A DNA stretch of 26,192 nt, taken from NCBI GenBank assembly GCA_900553775.1, contig USEZ01000012.1, forward strand, positions 1 through 26,192, in the 5' to 3' direction. Shown one piece after another: positions 6,892 through 15,883 of this stretch (position 1 is its first letter; each line of letters opens with the position of its first letter). This DNA comes from an uncultured Slackia sp. (GTDB lineage: Bacteria > Actinomycetota > Coriobacteriia > Coriobacteriales > Eggerthellaceae). A program made the position numbers and the translations under genes. The notes under the pieces are model-generated. The model made no database searches. It was not told the origin of the DNA and saw only the letters and a list, made by a program, of their open reading frames with translations.

Positions 6892-8298
6892 ATGCCTTTG
6901 GTGAAGACGGGTTGCGGAAAGGACAAAACGATCGCTTTGCTATTGGGCGTACCTTTTGCTTCCGCCATAGCGCTTTCCGTATTTCGCATAGGGGCATGGA
7001 CTGTATTTCGCGTCGGCCCTGGGGCGGTTGATGGCGGCATTCCGTTTTTTGCTCATGCGGTTCAAGCGCTTGCCATGGTCTTCATAGTGCTTTTCGATAA
7101 AAGTGTTTTCTATACAAAGAAGCTTCTTTTCCGCACGCTCTCGATAGCGGCTGTTTTAGGGGCGATGGCGTCTGTTTTGGTCATGGTCCCGTATGCTCCC
7201 ATTGCGTATATCGGAAGCGCTTTGCATGGTGCGGTGAGCGCTTTTGTCATGATGGGTCTGGGATTTATCTTCTGTTCTTTACCTCCCGCGCGTTCTGCGG
7301 TTGGCCTCGCTGCGGCTTTTGCCATCTATGGAGCGTGCACATGGGTCCTTGCTTTCGTTCCGTCGGCCGTTAATGCTGCTATAGCGATTGCTTGCTTCCC
7401 CGTTGCCATTCTGTGCCTTTTCGTTGGTTTCGGCAAAGAGGGGGGAATACTTGACCGAAGTGAATCGGGGTCGGTGAGGGGCGCAGGGTTCCCATGGGAA
7501 GTTTTTGCCATCTTGCTTATATGCACTATTGCAAGCATGGTTGCTCGAGTGGCTGTTCCCGCCGTCAGCGAGCCGATGTCGTTTTACGGTATTTGCTGGC
7601 CGGTTATTATGATCGCTATTTTCCTGCTCTATGGCGTATGGGTTGTTGTTTTGGAGAAGCAGCGTGTCGACGGTTTTTGGATTGTATTTGTCCTGGTGTT
7701 TTTCAGCGGACTTCTATGCTGGTCTTCTTTTTCCAGCATAGCTCCCGACTTTTCTGCAAGTTTTTTCAGAGCGACAAGGGAGTGTCTGATGCTGTTTTGC
7801 TGGATTGTCGTCGCTGAAGTCGCTTATTCCAGAGACATGCCGAGAATCGCTTTTTTCGGTATTTCGACACTGATTCTTTTGTCAATTCCCACGGTCGGTC
7901 TATCGGCGATGGAATGGTTGGCGCCTGAATGGGGCGGGGTGCTTCAGCGTAATGGGGCCGTTTTCGCAACGACGGCGGTTTCGTTTCTTCTCGTTGTTGC
8001 CGCCTTGGCGTTGGTGGCCAAGCGGTCAATGGGGTCTGTTGGCTCGGAGAGTTCAAAAGTCGATACTGGCGAAATGGCCATAGATGTGCTTTGCAAACGC
8101 TTCGACCTCACGAATCGCGAGAGAGAAGTCGTTGCATTGTTGGCGAAGGGGTACACGCTGCCATCGATAGCGGAAAACCTCTGCATTTCTCTCGATACCG
8201 TTCGGTCTCATTCGAAGAATATCTATCGGAAGATCGGGGTTCACAAGAAGCAGGCTCTCATCGAATTGCTTGATGAGATAAGAGATGAAGGCAGATGA
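6892..8298 (+). CDS. Membrane LuxR-family transcriptional regulator 1
   Basis: 468 aa. About 380 N-terminal residues form a series of hydrophobic segments (about 12 by eye, for example LLLGVPFASAIALSVF and ALAMVFIVLF). A hydrophilic linker follows, then a C-terminal LuxR helix-turn-helix at about 406-468 (LTNREREVVALLAKGYTLPS, SLDTVRSHSKNIYRKIG). The architecture indicates a one-component sensor that detects a signal in or across the membrane and binds DNA directly. It is divergent from the flavoprotein gene, with the 6812-6832 dyad between, so it probably controls that gene and itself. The ATG at 6892 follows GGGGGA; a GTG at 6880 is a possible but weaker start. Lower GC and more A/T-ending codons match the flavoprotein, so the pair probably arrived together. 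Confidence 0.87.
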   Translation: MPLVKTGCGKDKTIALLLGVPFASAIALSVFRIGAWTVFRVGPGAVDGGIPFFAHAVQALAMVFIVLFDKSVFYTKKLLFRTLSIAAVLGAMASVLVMVPYAPIAYIGSALHGAVSAFVMMGLGFIFCSLPPARSAVGLAAAFAIYGACTWVLAFVPSAVNAAIAIACFPVAILCLFVGFGKEGGILDRSESGSVRGAGFPWEVFAILLICTIASMVARVAVPAVSEPMSFYGICWPVIMIAIFLLYGVWVVVLEKQRVDGFWIVFVLVFFSGLLCWSSFSSIAPDFSASFFRATRECLMLFCWIVVAEVAYSRDMPRIAFFGISTLILLSIPTVGLSAMEWLAPEWGGVLQRNGAVFATTAVSFLLVVAALALVAKRSMGSVGSESSKVDTGEMAIDVLCKRFDLTNREREVVALLAKGYTLPSIAENLCISLDTVRSHSKNIYRKIGVHKKQALIELLDEIRDEGR

Positions 8299-8522
8299 TG
8301 AGCTGCCCGCCGCTCGTCCTTTCGCGAAGGCTGCCGTTTCGGACGGAGCTTTTCGCAGCGGGTAGGTTTTCGCTTTTCCCCGATGCACGACATATTGTGG
8401 CGATTCGCGGCAATTCGCCGAACGAAGCCGCCCGTCGCGGCGCGTGCGGCACGACGGCGTTACTATAAGGCCGTTGCGATTGCAGCAGCTATGGCTGACG
8501 TCTCACAGGAAGGAAAAGCAGG

Positions 8523-10109
8523 ATGAGCAATCCTCAGGTCAAGCGAGCGCTCATGTCGGTTACCGACAAAACCGGCATCGTGGAGTTCGCCCGCGCGCTT
8601 CATGAAGAATTCGGCGTGGAAATCGTATCGACGGGCGGCACCGCCAAGGTCATCGAGGCCGCCGGCATTCCCGTGCGTCCGATCGACGATTTGACCGGGT
8701 TCCCCGAGATGATGGACGGCCGTGTGAAAACCCTGCATCCCAAGGTGCACGGCGGCCTGCTTGCCAAGCGCGACAATCCCGAACACATGCGCCAGGCCGA
8801 AGAGCACGGCATCGGCATGATCGACATGGTGGTCGTCAACCTCTATGCCTTCGAGAAAACCGTCGAGTCGGGTGCGGAATTCGGCACCTGCATCGAGAAT
8901 ATCGACATCGGCGGTCCGTCTATGCTGCGCTCCGCCGCGAAGAACTTCGAAAGCGTGGCCGTAGTCACCGAGCCTGAGCGCTATGACGCGATTCTCGAGG
9001 AGATGCGCGCCAACGACGGCGCCACCACGCGCGAGACCCGCGTGGCGCTCGCCCTCAAAGTGTTCCAGACCACCAACGCCTACGACGGCGCTATCGCCCG
9101 TTGGCTGGGCGGCCAGCTGGGCGAGTCTGCCGATCTCTATCCCGAGCAGCGCGACCTGCATCTGGTGAAGCAGCAGGATCTGCGCTACGGCGAGAATCCG
9201 CACCAGAGCGCCATATATTACCGCATGCCCGAGTTCGCCACGGAGCATTCGCTGGTCAACGCCGAGCAGCTCAACGGCAAAGAGCTTTCCTACAACAACA
9301 TCCTCGACACCGACGCCTGCTGGGCGATCGCGCGCGAGTTCGACGAGCCCGCCGTGGTCATTCTGAAGCATCAGAACCCCTGCGGCTCCGCTACCGCCGC
9401 CACGGTGGAAGAAGCCTACGACAAGGCCTTCGCGTGCGATCCGAAAAGCGCATTCGGCGGCATCATCGCCGCGAACGTGGAAGTGTCGCTTGCCATGGTG
9501 GAGCATATCAACGAGAACAAGCAGTTCGTCGAGGTGCTGATCGCGCCTTCGTACGAGCCTGCCGCGCTCGAGCTTTTGCAGCAGAAGAAGAACCTGCGCG
9601 TCCTGCGCACGGGCGGCGTGGATGCGCCTGCCGCGGTGGAATTCCGCACCGTGGACGGCGGCATGCTGGCCCAGCGCGTCGATTGCGTGAACGAAAAGCC
9701 CGCGGATTTCACCGTTCCCACCAAACGCAAGCCCACCGACGAAGAGATGCACGAGCTTCTGTTCGCGTGGAAGGTGTGCAAGGGCGTGAAGTCCAACGCC
9801 ATCCTTGTGTCGAAAGACCATGCGGGCATCGGCATGGGTCCCGGCCAGCCGAACCGCGTCGATTCCGCCAAGCTCGCCTGCGAGCGCGCGCATGAGGCGT
9901 GCGAGCGCATGGGCGTTGCGGCCGACGGCCTGGTGTGCGCTTCCGATGCGTTCTTCCCGTTCCGCGACGGCGTGGACCAGCTGGCAAGCTACGGCATCAC
10001 CGCCGTCATCCAGCCGGGCGGTTCGGTGCGCGACGAAGAGGTCATCCAGGCGTGCGACGAGCACGGCATCGCCATGGTGTTCACCGGGCATCGCCACTTC
10101 CGCCACTAG
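8523..10109 (+). CDS. purH: Bifunctional AICAR transformylase / IMP cyclohydrolase
   Basis: Carries out the last two steps to IMP: formylation of AICAR with 10-formyl-THF, then cyclisation. 528 aa, the usual length. The N-terminal MGS-like cyclohydrolase domain includes SVTDKTGIVEFARAL, VSTGGTAKVIEAAG and GRVKTLHPKVHGGLL. The transformylase domain includes the Lys282-His283 pair (VILKHQNPCGSA), SAFGGIIAANVEV and SDAFFPFRDGVD. It ends in the conserved TAVIQPGGSVRDEEVI and a terminal GHRHFRH. AGGAAGG lies upstream of the ATG. The 224-bp gap before it (8299-8522) holds no gene; a TACTAT at 8461 is a possible -10 without a convincing -35. It is separated from purM-purN by the low-GC redox block. 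Confidence 0.97.
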   Translation: MSNPQVKRALMSVTDKTGIVEFARALHEEFGVEIVSTGGTAKVIEAAGIPVRPIDDLTGFPEMMDGRVKTLHPKVHGGLLAKRDNPEHMRQAEEHGIGMIDMVVVNLYAFEKTVESGAEFGTCIENIDIGGPSMLRSAAKNFESVAVVTEPERYDAILEEMRANDGATTRETRVALALKVFQTTNAYDGAIARWLGGQLGESADLYPEQRDLHLVKQQDLRYGENPHQSAIYYRMPEFATEHSLVNAEQLNGKELSYNNILDTDACWAIAREFDEPAVVILKHQNPCGSATAATVEEAYDKAFACDPKSAFGGIIAANVEVSLAMVEHINENKQFVEVLIAPSYEPAALELLQQKKNLRVLRTGGVDAPAAVEFRTVDGGMLAQRVDCVNEKPADFTVPTKRKPTDEEMHELLFAWKVCKGVKSNAILVSKDHAGIGMGPGQPNRVDSAKLACERAHEACERMGVAADGLVCASDAFFPFRDGVDQLASYGITAVIQPGGSVRDEEVIQACDEHGIAMVFTGHRHFRH

Positions 10110-10471
10110 GCGTTTCGTCGGTCCTTCCGGCCGACGGAGCGGCTAAGACGCTCTCGCCCTTGTCCGCTCGTTTCGAGCGTCGCATGCTGCGACGATCTTT
10201 CTCGGCATTCCGAGGGCGGCCGGAAGGGCGGCGTGTTCGCTTGAACGCGAAGCCCTGCTCTTTCGCGCTGCGGCTTCAAGATGAAAAGGCCACTCGCCGG
10301 CCGGCGAGTGGCCTTTGTCGTGCGGTGCGACCATAGTGCCGGGCGTGCTCGGCCCGGGCCGAGCCGCCGGCTTTCGGGATCGGGCAGCGTTCGCCCGTCT
10401 GCTTTCCCGGTTCGTGCGACCATGTTGCACGGGCGTCGGGTCGGTCGTGCGTTCGCCTGACCCGATCGCGC
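10110..10471. other. Intergenic region between convergent purH and mog
   Basis: No credible gene. It contains the terminator at 10285-10320, an 18-bp perfect palindrome at 10347-10364 (arms GCTCGGCCC/GGGCCGAGC) and a 7-bp dyad TCGGGTC/GACCCGA near 10438-10465 close to the mog stop. None of the latter two has a T-tract on either strand. Confidence 0.6.
10285..10320 (+). terminator. Terminator downstream of purH
   Basis: Two exact 16-bp complementary arms abut (AAAGGCCACTCGCCGG, 10285-10300, and its complement, 10301-10316), followed by GTCG. The TTT lies in the arm itself, so the hairpin would have a small 4-nt loop. It sits 175 bp after the purH stop and could work in both directions. Confidence 0.65.
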
Positions 10472-10966
10472 TTAGTGCCCTGCGCCCTGCATCATGAGCG
10501 CGGCGTGGGGCAGCACGTTGGCGATTGCGTCCCAGTTCTCGCGGGCGGCCTTTTCGCTGCCGGGAAGGTTGATCACCACGCTGCCGTCGCGTTCCATGCA
10601 TACGGCGCGGGACAGCATCGCGCGCGGGGTGATGCGCATCCCGTAGGCGCGCATGGCCTCGGCGATGCCGGGTATATCGCGCTTGCATACGTCGATGGTG
10701 GCCTCGGGCGTGACATCGCGCGCGGAAAGGCCGCTGCCGCCGCAGGTCAGGACGAAATCGGCATGCAGGTCGTCGATGGCGTGCAGGATCGCTCCCGAGA
10801 TGAAGGGGCGCTCGTCTTCCACCACCACGCGTTCGAGGCAGGTCCACCCGCGTTCGGCGATGAGGGCTTCGAGCGCCGCGCCGGCGGAATCGGTTTCGAG
10901 CGTGCGCGTGTCGGAGCAGGTGATGATGGCGAAGGTGGGAACGGGTTCGCGGTATGCTTCGGTCAT
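10472..10966 (-). CDS. mog: MogA/MoaB-family molybdopterin adenylyltransferase
   Basis: Activates molybdopterin by adenylylation before metal insertion by MoeA. 164 aa. It has the family signature CGGSGLSARDVTPEAT at about 75-90 (usually TGGTG) and VINLPGSEKAARENW near 131-145. The segment ITPRAMLSRA followed by NLPGS is closer to MogA than to MoaB. The start at 10966 follows AAAGGA; longer in-frame starts overlap the moeA end. It lies 14 bp downstream of moeA on the same strand, so the two are almost certainly co-transcribed. Mog and MoaB are easily confused from sequence, so the symbol is less certain than the function. Confidence 0.88.
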   Translation of the reverse strand: MTEAYREPVPTFAIITCSDTRTLETDSAGAALEALIAERGWTCLERVVVEDERPFISGAILHAIDDLHADFVLTCGGSGLSARDVTPEATIDVCKRDIPGIAEAMRAYGMRITPRAMLSRAVCMERDGSVVINLPGSEKAARENWDAIANVLPHAALMMQGAGH

Positions 10967-10980
10967 GGGAATCCTTTCGC

Positions 10981-12246
10981 TTACAGCACGGTTTCTTCGG
11001 GGGCGTCGAGCAGGATGCACTCTACCATGTCGCCTTCATGCACGGGGTCGAGGCCTTCGGGCATGATAGCGACGCAGTTGCTTTTCTGGATGACGCCGAA
11101 CAGGCCCGAGCTCTGGTTTTTCGCAGGTGTCACCTCAAGCGTTCCGTCGGCGCCGCGGCGGATCGTCGCGCGCGAGAAGATGCGGCGCGGATCTTTCTTC
11201 TTCTTCGATACGGTGATGCGGGCCCGAATATGCGGATGCTCGAGGGCCGTATAGCCCTGCATCGCGCGCAGCGCCGGACGGATGAGCAGCGAGAACCCCA
11301 TATAGGCCGCCGCCGGGTTGCCGGGCAGGCCGAAAACGGGCGTGCCGTTCACGATGCCGAACGTCTGCGCCTTGCCGGGGCGCATGTTCACCGTGGTCAT
11401 ATGCAGCGTGCCGAGACGCTCGACGACGGGCTTGATGAAGTCGAAATCGCCGTTCGAGGCGCCGCCGGTGGTGACGACGAAATCGTATGTCTTCGTCGCG
11501 CGCTCGACCGTCTCGGCGAGCAGGTCCTCGTCGTCGGCGACGATCGGCAATATGTCGCATTCGGCGCCCGCATCGCGTGCGCATGCGGCCATGGCGTAAC
11601 CGTTGGAGTTGCGGATATGGCCCGGCCCCGGTTTCGCGGGCGGCTCGACCAGCTCGCTGCCGATGGGGATGATGGCGACGAGCGGGCGGCGATGCACGGC
11701 GGCCTCGGTCGCGCCGCAGCCGGCGAGAAAACCCGCGCCGGCGGGATGGATGACTTCTCCGGCGTGCAGTACGATTTCGCCCTCGCGCGCCTCTTCGCCC
11801 GCGCCGCGCACGTTGTCGCCCGGTTTCGCGGGCGCGGCGAAGCGCACGCGGCTGCCCGTTTTGCCGTCGCCCGCGACGGTTTCCACGATTTCGTATTTGA
11901 CCACGGCGTCGGCATCGGCCGGAAGGGCGGCGCCCGTCATGATGCGCACGCATTGCCCGGCTTCGATCGGCCCTTCGTAGGTGCTGCCGGCGGGAACGTC
12001 GGCGATGACGTCGAGTTCTGCGGAGGCGTCGTCCGACGCTTTCGCAAGATCGGCGCTTCGCACGGCGAAGCCGTCCATGGCGGCGTGGGCGAAGGGGCTT
12101 ACGTCCATATCGCTTTCAACATCGGCGGCGGCCACGCGCCCGAGCGCATCGAGCAGCGGGACGGTTTCGGCGGGCAGGGGCTTGATATGGGAAAGCACGA
12201 GTTCGCGCGCTTCTTCGAGCGATATCATCGAGGGAATGTCGGTCAT
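10981..12246 (-). CDS. moeA: Molybdopterin molybdenumtransferase
   Basis: Inserts molybdate into adenylylated molybdopterin to give active molybdenum cofactor. 421 aa, a normal MoeA length. Visible signatures are AMDGFAVRSADL at about 56-67, IMTGAALPADADAVVKYE at about 102-119, SNGYAMAACARDAGAE, TTGGASNGDFDFIKP at 259-273 (the MoeA/Mog-fold active region) and MRPGKAQTFGIV plus PVFGLPGNPAAA at about 288-314. The start at 12246 has AAAGGATC upstream. It is the central gene of a methyltransferase-moeA-mog group and would serve the molybdoenzymes elsewhere in the window. Confidence 0.95.
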   Translation of the reverse strand: MTDIPSMISLEEARELVLSHIKPLPAETVPLLDALGRVAAADVESDMDVSPFAHAAMDGFAVRSADLAKASDDASAELDVIADVPAGSTYEGPIEAGQCVRIMTGAALPADADAVVKYEIVETVAGDGKTGSRVRFAAPAKPGDNVRGAGEEAREGEIVLHAGEVIHPAGAGFLAGCGATEAAVHRRPLVAIIPIGSELVEPPAKPGPGHIRNSNGYAMAACARDAGAECDILPIVADDEDLLAETVERATKTYDFVVTTGGASNGDFDFIKPVVERLGTLHMTTVNMRPGKAQTFGIVNGTPVFGLPGNPAAAYMGFSLLIRPALRAMQGYTALEHPHIRARITVSKKKKDPRRIFSRATIRRGADGTLEVTPAKNQSSGLFGVIQKSNCVAIMPEGLDPVHEGDMVECILLDAPEETVL

Positions 12247-12350
12247 GGAAGATCCTTTCTCCCGGTCGTCATGGGCACGGGGTTTGCAATCGGGGCGCCG
12301 GTCTCCGGGCGCGCCTGCGCATGGCGGGGCGCATCGGTTTGGCCGTGCAA

Positions 12351-13229
12351 TCAGTAGGCGTCTTGCGGGCGCGTATCCCAGGAGATGAATGCCCAGGAAA
12401 CCACGCGTAGCACATCGAGGCACAAAAGGCCTTCGGGCATGCCTTTCTTGTCGGGCTTGCCGGCGTCGGGGTTTTCGACGATGTGCTCTTCGAGCCAGGC
12501 GGAAAGGCGCCCGTAGGCGGCGTCGCGCTCGGCATCGGTCAAAGGGGTTCCGCAGCGGTCAATCATGCGCGAGAAATCGGCCAGGGCCTCGGCGTGCGAA
12601 TCGAACGTGTCTTTGCGCGTGGAATATATATAGTCGATCGTGGGCTCGAACCCTTTTTGCGCCAGGATGCCGAAGGCGTACAGGTAGTCTTTCGTGGAGG
12701 CCGCCGGCACGCCGATGGCGGAAAGGATGCGGCTGTCCACGTAAGGGGCCGCGCCCGTGGTCATGGTGATGCAGCATTTGCGCCGCGCGATGCGCGTGAG
12801 CTTGTCGAGCGATTCGTCGAGGCGCGGCACCGCCATCGAGCGCGAGGCGATGGCCACGTCTACCATGTCGTCTTCAACTCCGAACGCCGACCAATCGTCT
12901 TCCCAGCTCATCTTGAAGGCGTCGATCGTGTCCACATCGTGCATCCGCGCGTTTTCGGCGAGCTTTTCGAGCATGCCCTCGCTGAAGTCGGCGGCATGGA
13001 CGGCGCATCCGCGCTTTGCCAGCATGATGGCGAGCGTTCCCGTGCCGCATCCCATGTCGAACACCGATTCGCCGTCGTAGATGCCCGCCAGCCTGAGGAA
13101 GTCGTGCGCATAGGCGTTTTTGGCGTCTTTGTTGTCATAGCGCGCCGAGCGCTTGTTCCATCCGTGCGCATCGTTGGGTTTCGGGCGCGTGCGCTGCACG
13201 AGCTCCCATTCTTTTTCGAAATCGATCAT
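12351..13229 (-). CDS. Class I SAM-dependent methyltransferase
   Basis: 292 aa. A Rossmann-like methyltransferase core has motif I VFDMGCGTGTLAIM at about 56-69. An acidic ribose-binding residue follows at Asp81 (HAADFSEGM), then DVAIASRSMAVP near 124-135. The substrate is not recognisable. The start at 13229 is chosen because GGGAGGGAT precedes the ATG; the longer upstream frame runs through a likely non-coding region. It lies 104 bp upstream of moeA on the same strand and may be co-transcribed with moeA-mog, which suggests but does not show a link to molybdenum metabolism. Confidence 0.85.
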   Translation of the reverse strand: MIDFEKEWELVQRTRPKPNDAHGWNKRSARYDNKDAKNAYAHDFLRLAGIYDGESVFDMGCGTGTLAIMLAKRGCAVHAADFSEGMLEKLAENARMHDVDTIDAFKMSWEDDWSAFGVEDDMVDVAIASRSMAVPRLDESLDKLTRIARRKCCITMTTGAAPYVDSRILSAIGVPAASTKDYLYAFGILAQKGFEPTIDYIYSTRKDTFDSHAEALADFSRMIDRCGTPLTDAERDAAYGRLSAWLEEHIVENPDAGKPDKKGMPEGLLCLDVLRVVSWAFISWDTRPQDAY

Positions 13230-13898
13230 AGATCCCTCCCGCATCGGCGTCGCGCCCGCGTTTCGTCCGCCGCCTGCGTTGCGGCGCGTGCCTGCGCGGC
13301 CGCCTTCCTGCATGTGTCGCGGCATGCGCGTCGGCGTATGCCGCCCGGTATCCGACGCCATTATTCTCGAACATGATAACGCGAAGGACCCGCCCATGCG
13401 ACACCGGAGCGCTTCCGGCGCGCGGGCTTTTCGCACCCGCAGCCCCGCCGTATCGTCCGGGCCTGTCGCGGCGCGCGGCTCGGGCGATACGGGCACGCCA
13501 TGCGGCGTTGCGGCCTTGCGTCGCGCGTGCGGGTTCGGCGTGCCTGCGGCGGGTTTCGCACGCAGCAGGAAGAGCATGCATAAACTTTCTTTGTTATGCA
13601 TCTGTCTAAATGTGAAGTTCATGTGATGCCGTATTCCATGCATAGTCGGGTATTTTTTAAACGATTGTGCCTTCGATATGCCTAAAAAAGAATTTATTGT
13701 TGTTTTTATTCACTATAAAGAATGAAACAAAACAAGGCGCCCCGATGCGCAGACAAGGATGCACCGAGGCAGGACGCTTTCGTCCGCGTGCGAAAAGCCT
13801 GGTGCCGAGCATGGTACAATCGATAAGCTTATAGGTGTTTTCGGCCGGCGCCGCATGAGGCGGCGGCGGCCGCGGCTCGAACGAAAGGGAAGGAACCT
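13230..13898. other. 669-bp intergenic region with an AT-rich segment
   Basis: This lies between the divergent methyltransferase and argS genes. Short GC-rich frames here have low-complexity Arg/Ala translations and no ribosome-binding sites, so I call no gene. About 13575-13735 is strikingly AT-rich compared with its surroundings. It contains three ATGCAT sites: an inverted pair, ATGCATAA (13576-13583) and TTATGCAT (13594-13601), and a third at 13638-13643. This could be a control region or a small-RNA locus. Confidence 0.55.
13812..13820 (+). promoter_or_regulatory. Extended -10 promoter element for argS
   Basis: TGG followed by TACAAT (13815-13820) matches the TGn-extended -10 pattern. 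No good -35 lies 17 bp upstream. The predicted start is about 70 bp before the argS ATG. Confidence 0.4.
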
Positions 13899-15623
13899 AT
13901 GCAACCTCGCGAGGAACTGACGCAGCTTATCGGCGCTGCGCTGGACGCGGCTATCGCATCCGGAACGCTTCAGATGGAAAACGCTCCCGAAATCACGCTC
14001 GAGCGACCCCGAGACGAGGGCCATGGCGACTGGGCCTGCACGGCCGCGATGCGTTGCGCGAAGCTCGCGAAAAAGAATCCTCGCGAAATCGCCCAGATCA
14101 TCGTGGACGCCCTGCCCGAGAACACCCTGGTGAACAAGGTCGAGATCGCAGGTCCCGGCTTCATCAACTTCTACCTGAACGACAACGCGCTGCAAGACGT
14201 GGTGACCAAGGTGCGCTCCGAAAAGGGCGATTACGGCCGCGGCACCGTGCCCGAGGGCAAGCGCAAGATCAACATCGAGTACATCTCCGCCAATCCCACC
14301 GGCCCCATGCACGTGGGCCACGGCCGCTGGGCCGCGCTGGGTTCGGCCACCGCGAACCTCATGCGCCATGCGGGCTATGACGTGTTCGAGGAGTTCTACA
14401 TCAACGATCACGGCGTGCAGATGGACAAGTTCGGCCTGTCGATCGCCGCGCGCTATCTGCAGCAGCTCGGCCATGAAGACGCCGAGGTGCCCGAGGGCGG
14501 CTACAACGGCCTGTACGTCAACGACATCGCGAAAGAAATCATCGACCGCGACGGCGACAAGTGGGTAAACGCCGACGAGCACGAGCGCATGGTGGAATTC
14601 CGCGAGTACGGCTACGCCTACATCATGAAGATGTTCCGCGACATCACCACCCGCTTCGGCAACCACTTCGAGCGTTGGCAGTCCGAGCGCGAGATGTATA
14701 TTCCCTCCGATGAGTTCGACGGCAAAAGCCCGTTCGACTACTGCTTGGGCAACCTGCGCGACCAGGGCGACATCTACGACGCCGACGACGCCGTGTGGTT
14801 CCGTTCGTCCAAATACGGCGACGAGAAAGACCGCGTGATCCGCAAGGCCGACGGCGATTACACGTACTTCGCTTCCGACGTGGCCTATCACTACTGGAAG
14901 AAGATGCGCGGCTTCGACCACCTGATCAACATCTGGGGCGCCGACCATCACGGCTACATCGCCCGCGTGGCCGCCGTTCTGTCCGCCATGGGATACCCCG
15001 GCGCGCTTGAAATCATGCTCGGCCAGCTGGTGAACCTATTCCGCGACGGCAAGCCCGTGCGCATGTCCAAGCGTACCGGCGAGATGATCACCTTCGAAGA
15101 GCTCATCGACGAGGTGGGCATCGACGCCACGCGCTACTACATGCTGAGCCGTTCGAGCGAGCAGCCGATCGACTTCGACATCGACGTGGCCAAGAAGCAG
15201 GATTCCTCCAACCCGGTGTACTACGACCAGTATGCGCATGCCCGTATCTGCAAGCTGCTGCGCGACGCTTCCGGCCACTCGGGCGAAGACAACCTGGACA
15301 TGGACGCCGTGGCTGCCGAGTGCATTCCGACCGATGTCGATCTGAGCGTGCTCACCGATCCGTCCGAGTTCGCCCTCATGCGCAAGATGAGCGAGTTCGG
15401 CGACCTGATCGCGCTGGCCGCCCGCGACCGCGCCCCGTTCCGTCTGACGCACTACGCGCAAGATCTTGCCAGCCTGTTCCATCAGTTCTATACGAACTGC
15501 CCGGTGCTCAAGGCCGAAGACGAGAAGGTCAAGCAGGCGCGTCTGGCCCTGTGCGACGCCACGCGCATCGTGCTGTCCACGACGCTCGGCATCCTGGGCA
15601 TCTCTTCGCCGCAGCGCATGTAG
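13899..15623 (+). CDS. argS: Arginyl-tRNA synthetase
   Basis: Charges tRNA-Arg. 574 aa, within the usual range for class Ia ArgRS. An N-terminal additional domain is visible at about 1-110 (DWACTAAMRCAKLAKKNPRE, GPGFINFYL). The HIGH-like motif is HVGH at 138-141, in the family context SANPTGPMHVGHGR. The KMSKS-region equivalent is MSKRTG at 389-394. The C-terminal anticodon-binding domain includes QYAHARICKLLRDA and LASLFHQFYTNCPVL. AAAGGGAAGG precedes the ATG. It is a single-gene unit closed by a strong terminator. Confidence 0.97.
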   Translation: MQPREELTQLIGAALDAAIASGTLQMENAPEITLERPRDEGHGDWACTAAMRCAKLAKKNPREIAQIIVDALPENTLVNKVEIAGPGFINFYLNDNALQDVVTKVRSEKGDYGRGTVPEGKRKINIEYISANPTGPMHVGHGRWAALGSATANLMRHAGYDVFEEFYINDHGVQMDKFGLSIAARYLQQLGHEDAEVPEGGYNGLYVNDIAKEIIDRDGDKWVNADEHERMVEFREYGYAYIMKMFRDITTRFGNHFERWQSEREMYIPSDEFDGKSPFDYCLGNLRDQGDIYDADDAVWFRSSKYGDEKDRVIRKADGDYTYFASDVAYHYWKKMRGFDHLINIWGADHHGYIARVAAVLSAMGYPGALEIMLGQLVNLFRDGKPVRMSKRTGEMITFEELIDEVGIDATRYYMLSRSSEQPIDFDIDVAKKQDSSNPVYYDQYAHARICKLLRDASGHSGEDNLDMDAVAAECIPTDVDLSVLTDPSEFALMRKMSEFGDLIALAARDRAPFRLTHYAQDLASLFHQFYTNCPVLKAEDEKVKQARLALCDATRIVLSTTLGILGISSPQRM

Positions 15624-15694
15624 CGCGTGCCGCTTTCACCTTGCGGCGAAAAGACGGCAGGGCTGCCGGCGCGGAATTCTTTCCTTATCGCGAG

Positions 15695-15727
15695 AAAGGG
15701 CGAACCCTTCGGGGTTCGCCCTTTTTT
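15695..15727 (+). terminator. Intrinsic terminator of argS
   Basis: GGGCGAACCC and GGGTTCGCCC form a perfect 10-bp stem around a TTCG tetraloop, extended by AAA/TTT and followed by six Ts. This is a textbook strong terminator. Confidence 0.95.
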
Positions 15728-15883
15728 GTCGCCCGCAGGCCCTTCGGCCGATGCGCTTGCATTTCCTCTTGACGGATGCGCGGCGCATCCGGAACCGTAA
15801 GCCGAAAAGCCGCGATGCCTGCCGACGGGGCGGATGGCGCGAGGCGGGGCGGCGCTGCGGATATGTCGATACGGAGGCGTGCG

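Noticed and set aside
8463..10106. 547-codon antisense frame across purH
   Set aside because: Complement of a clear purH gene. The translation is His/Arg/Gly-rich with no family resemblance, and no ribosome-binding site is seen.
13373..13626. Short plus-strand frames between the methyltransferase and argS
   Set aside because: Low-complexity Arg/Ala translations with no ribosome-binding sites or recognisable domains.
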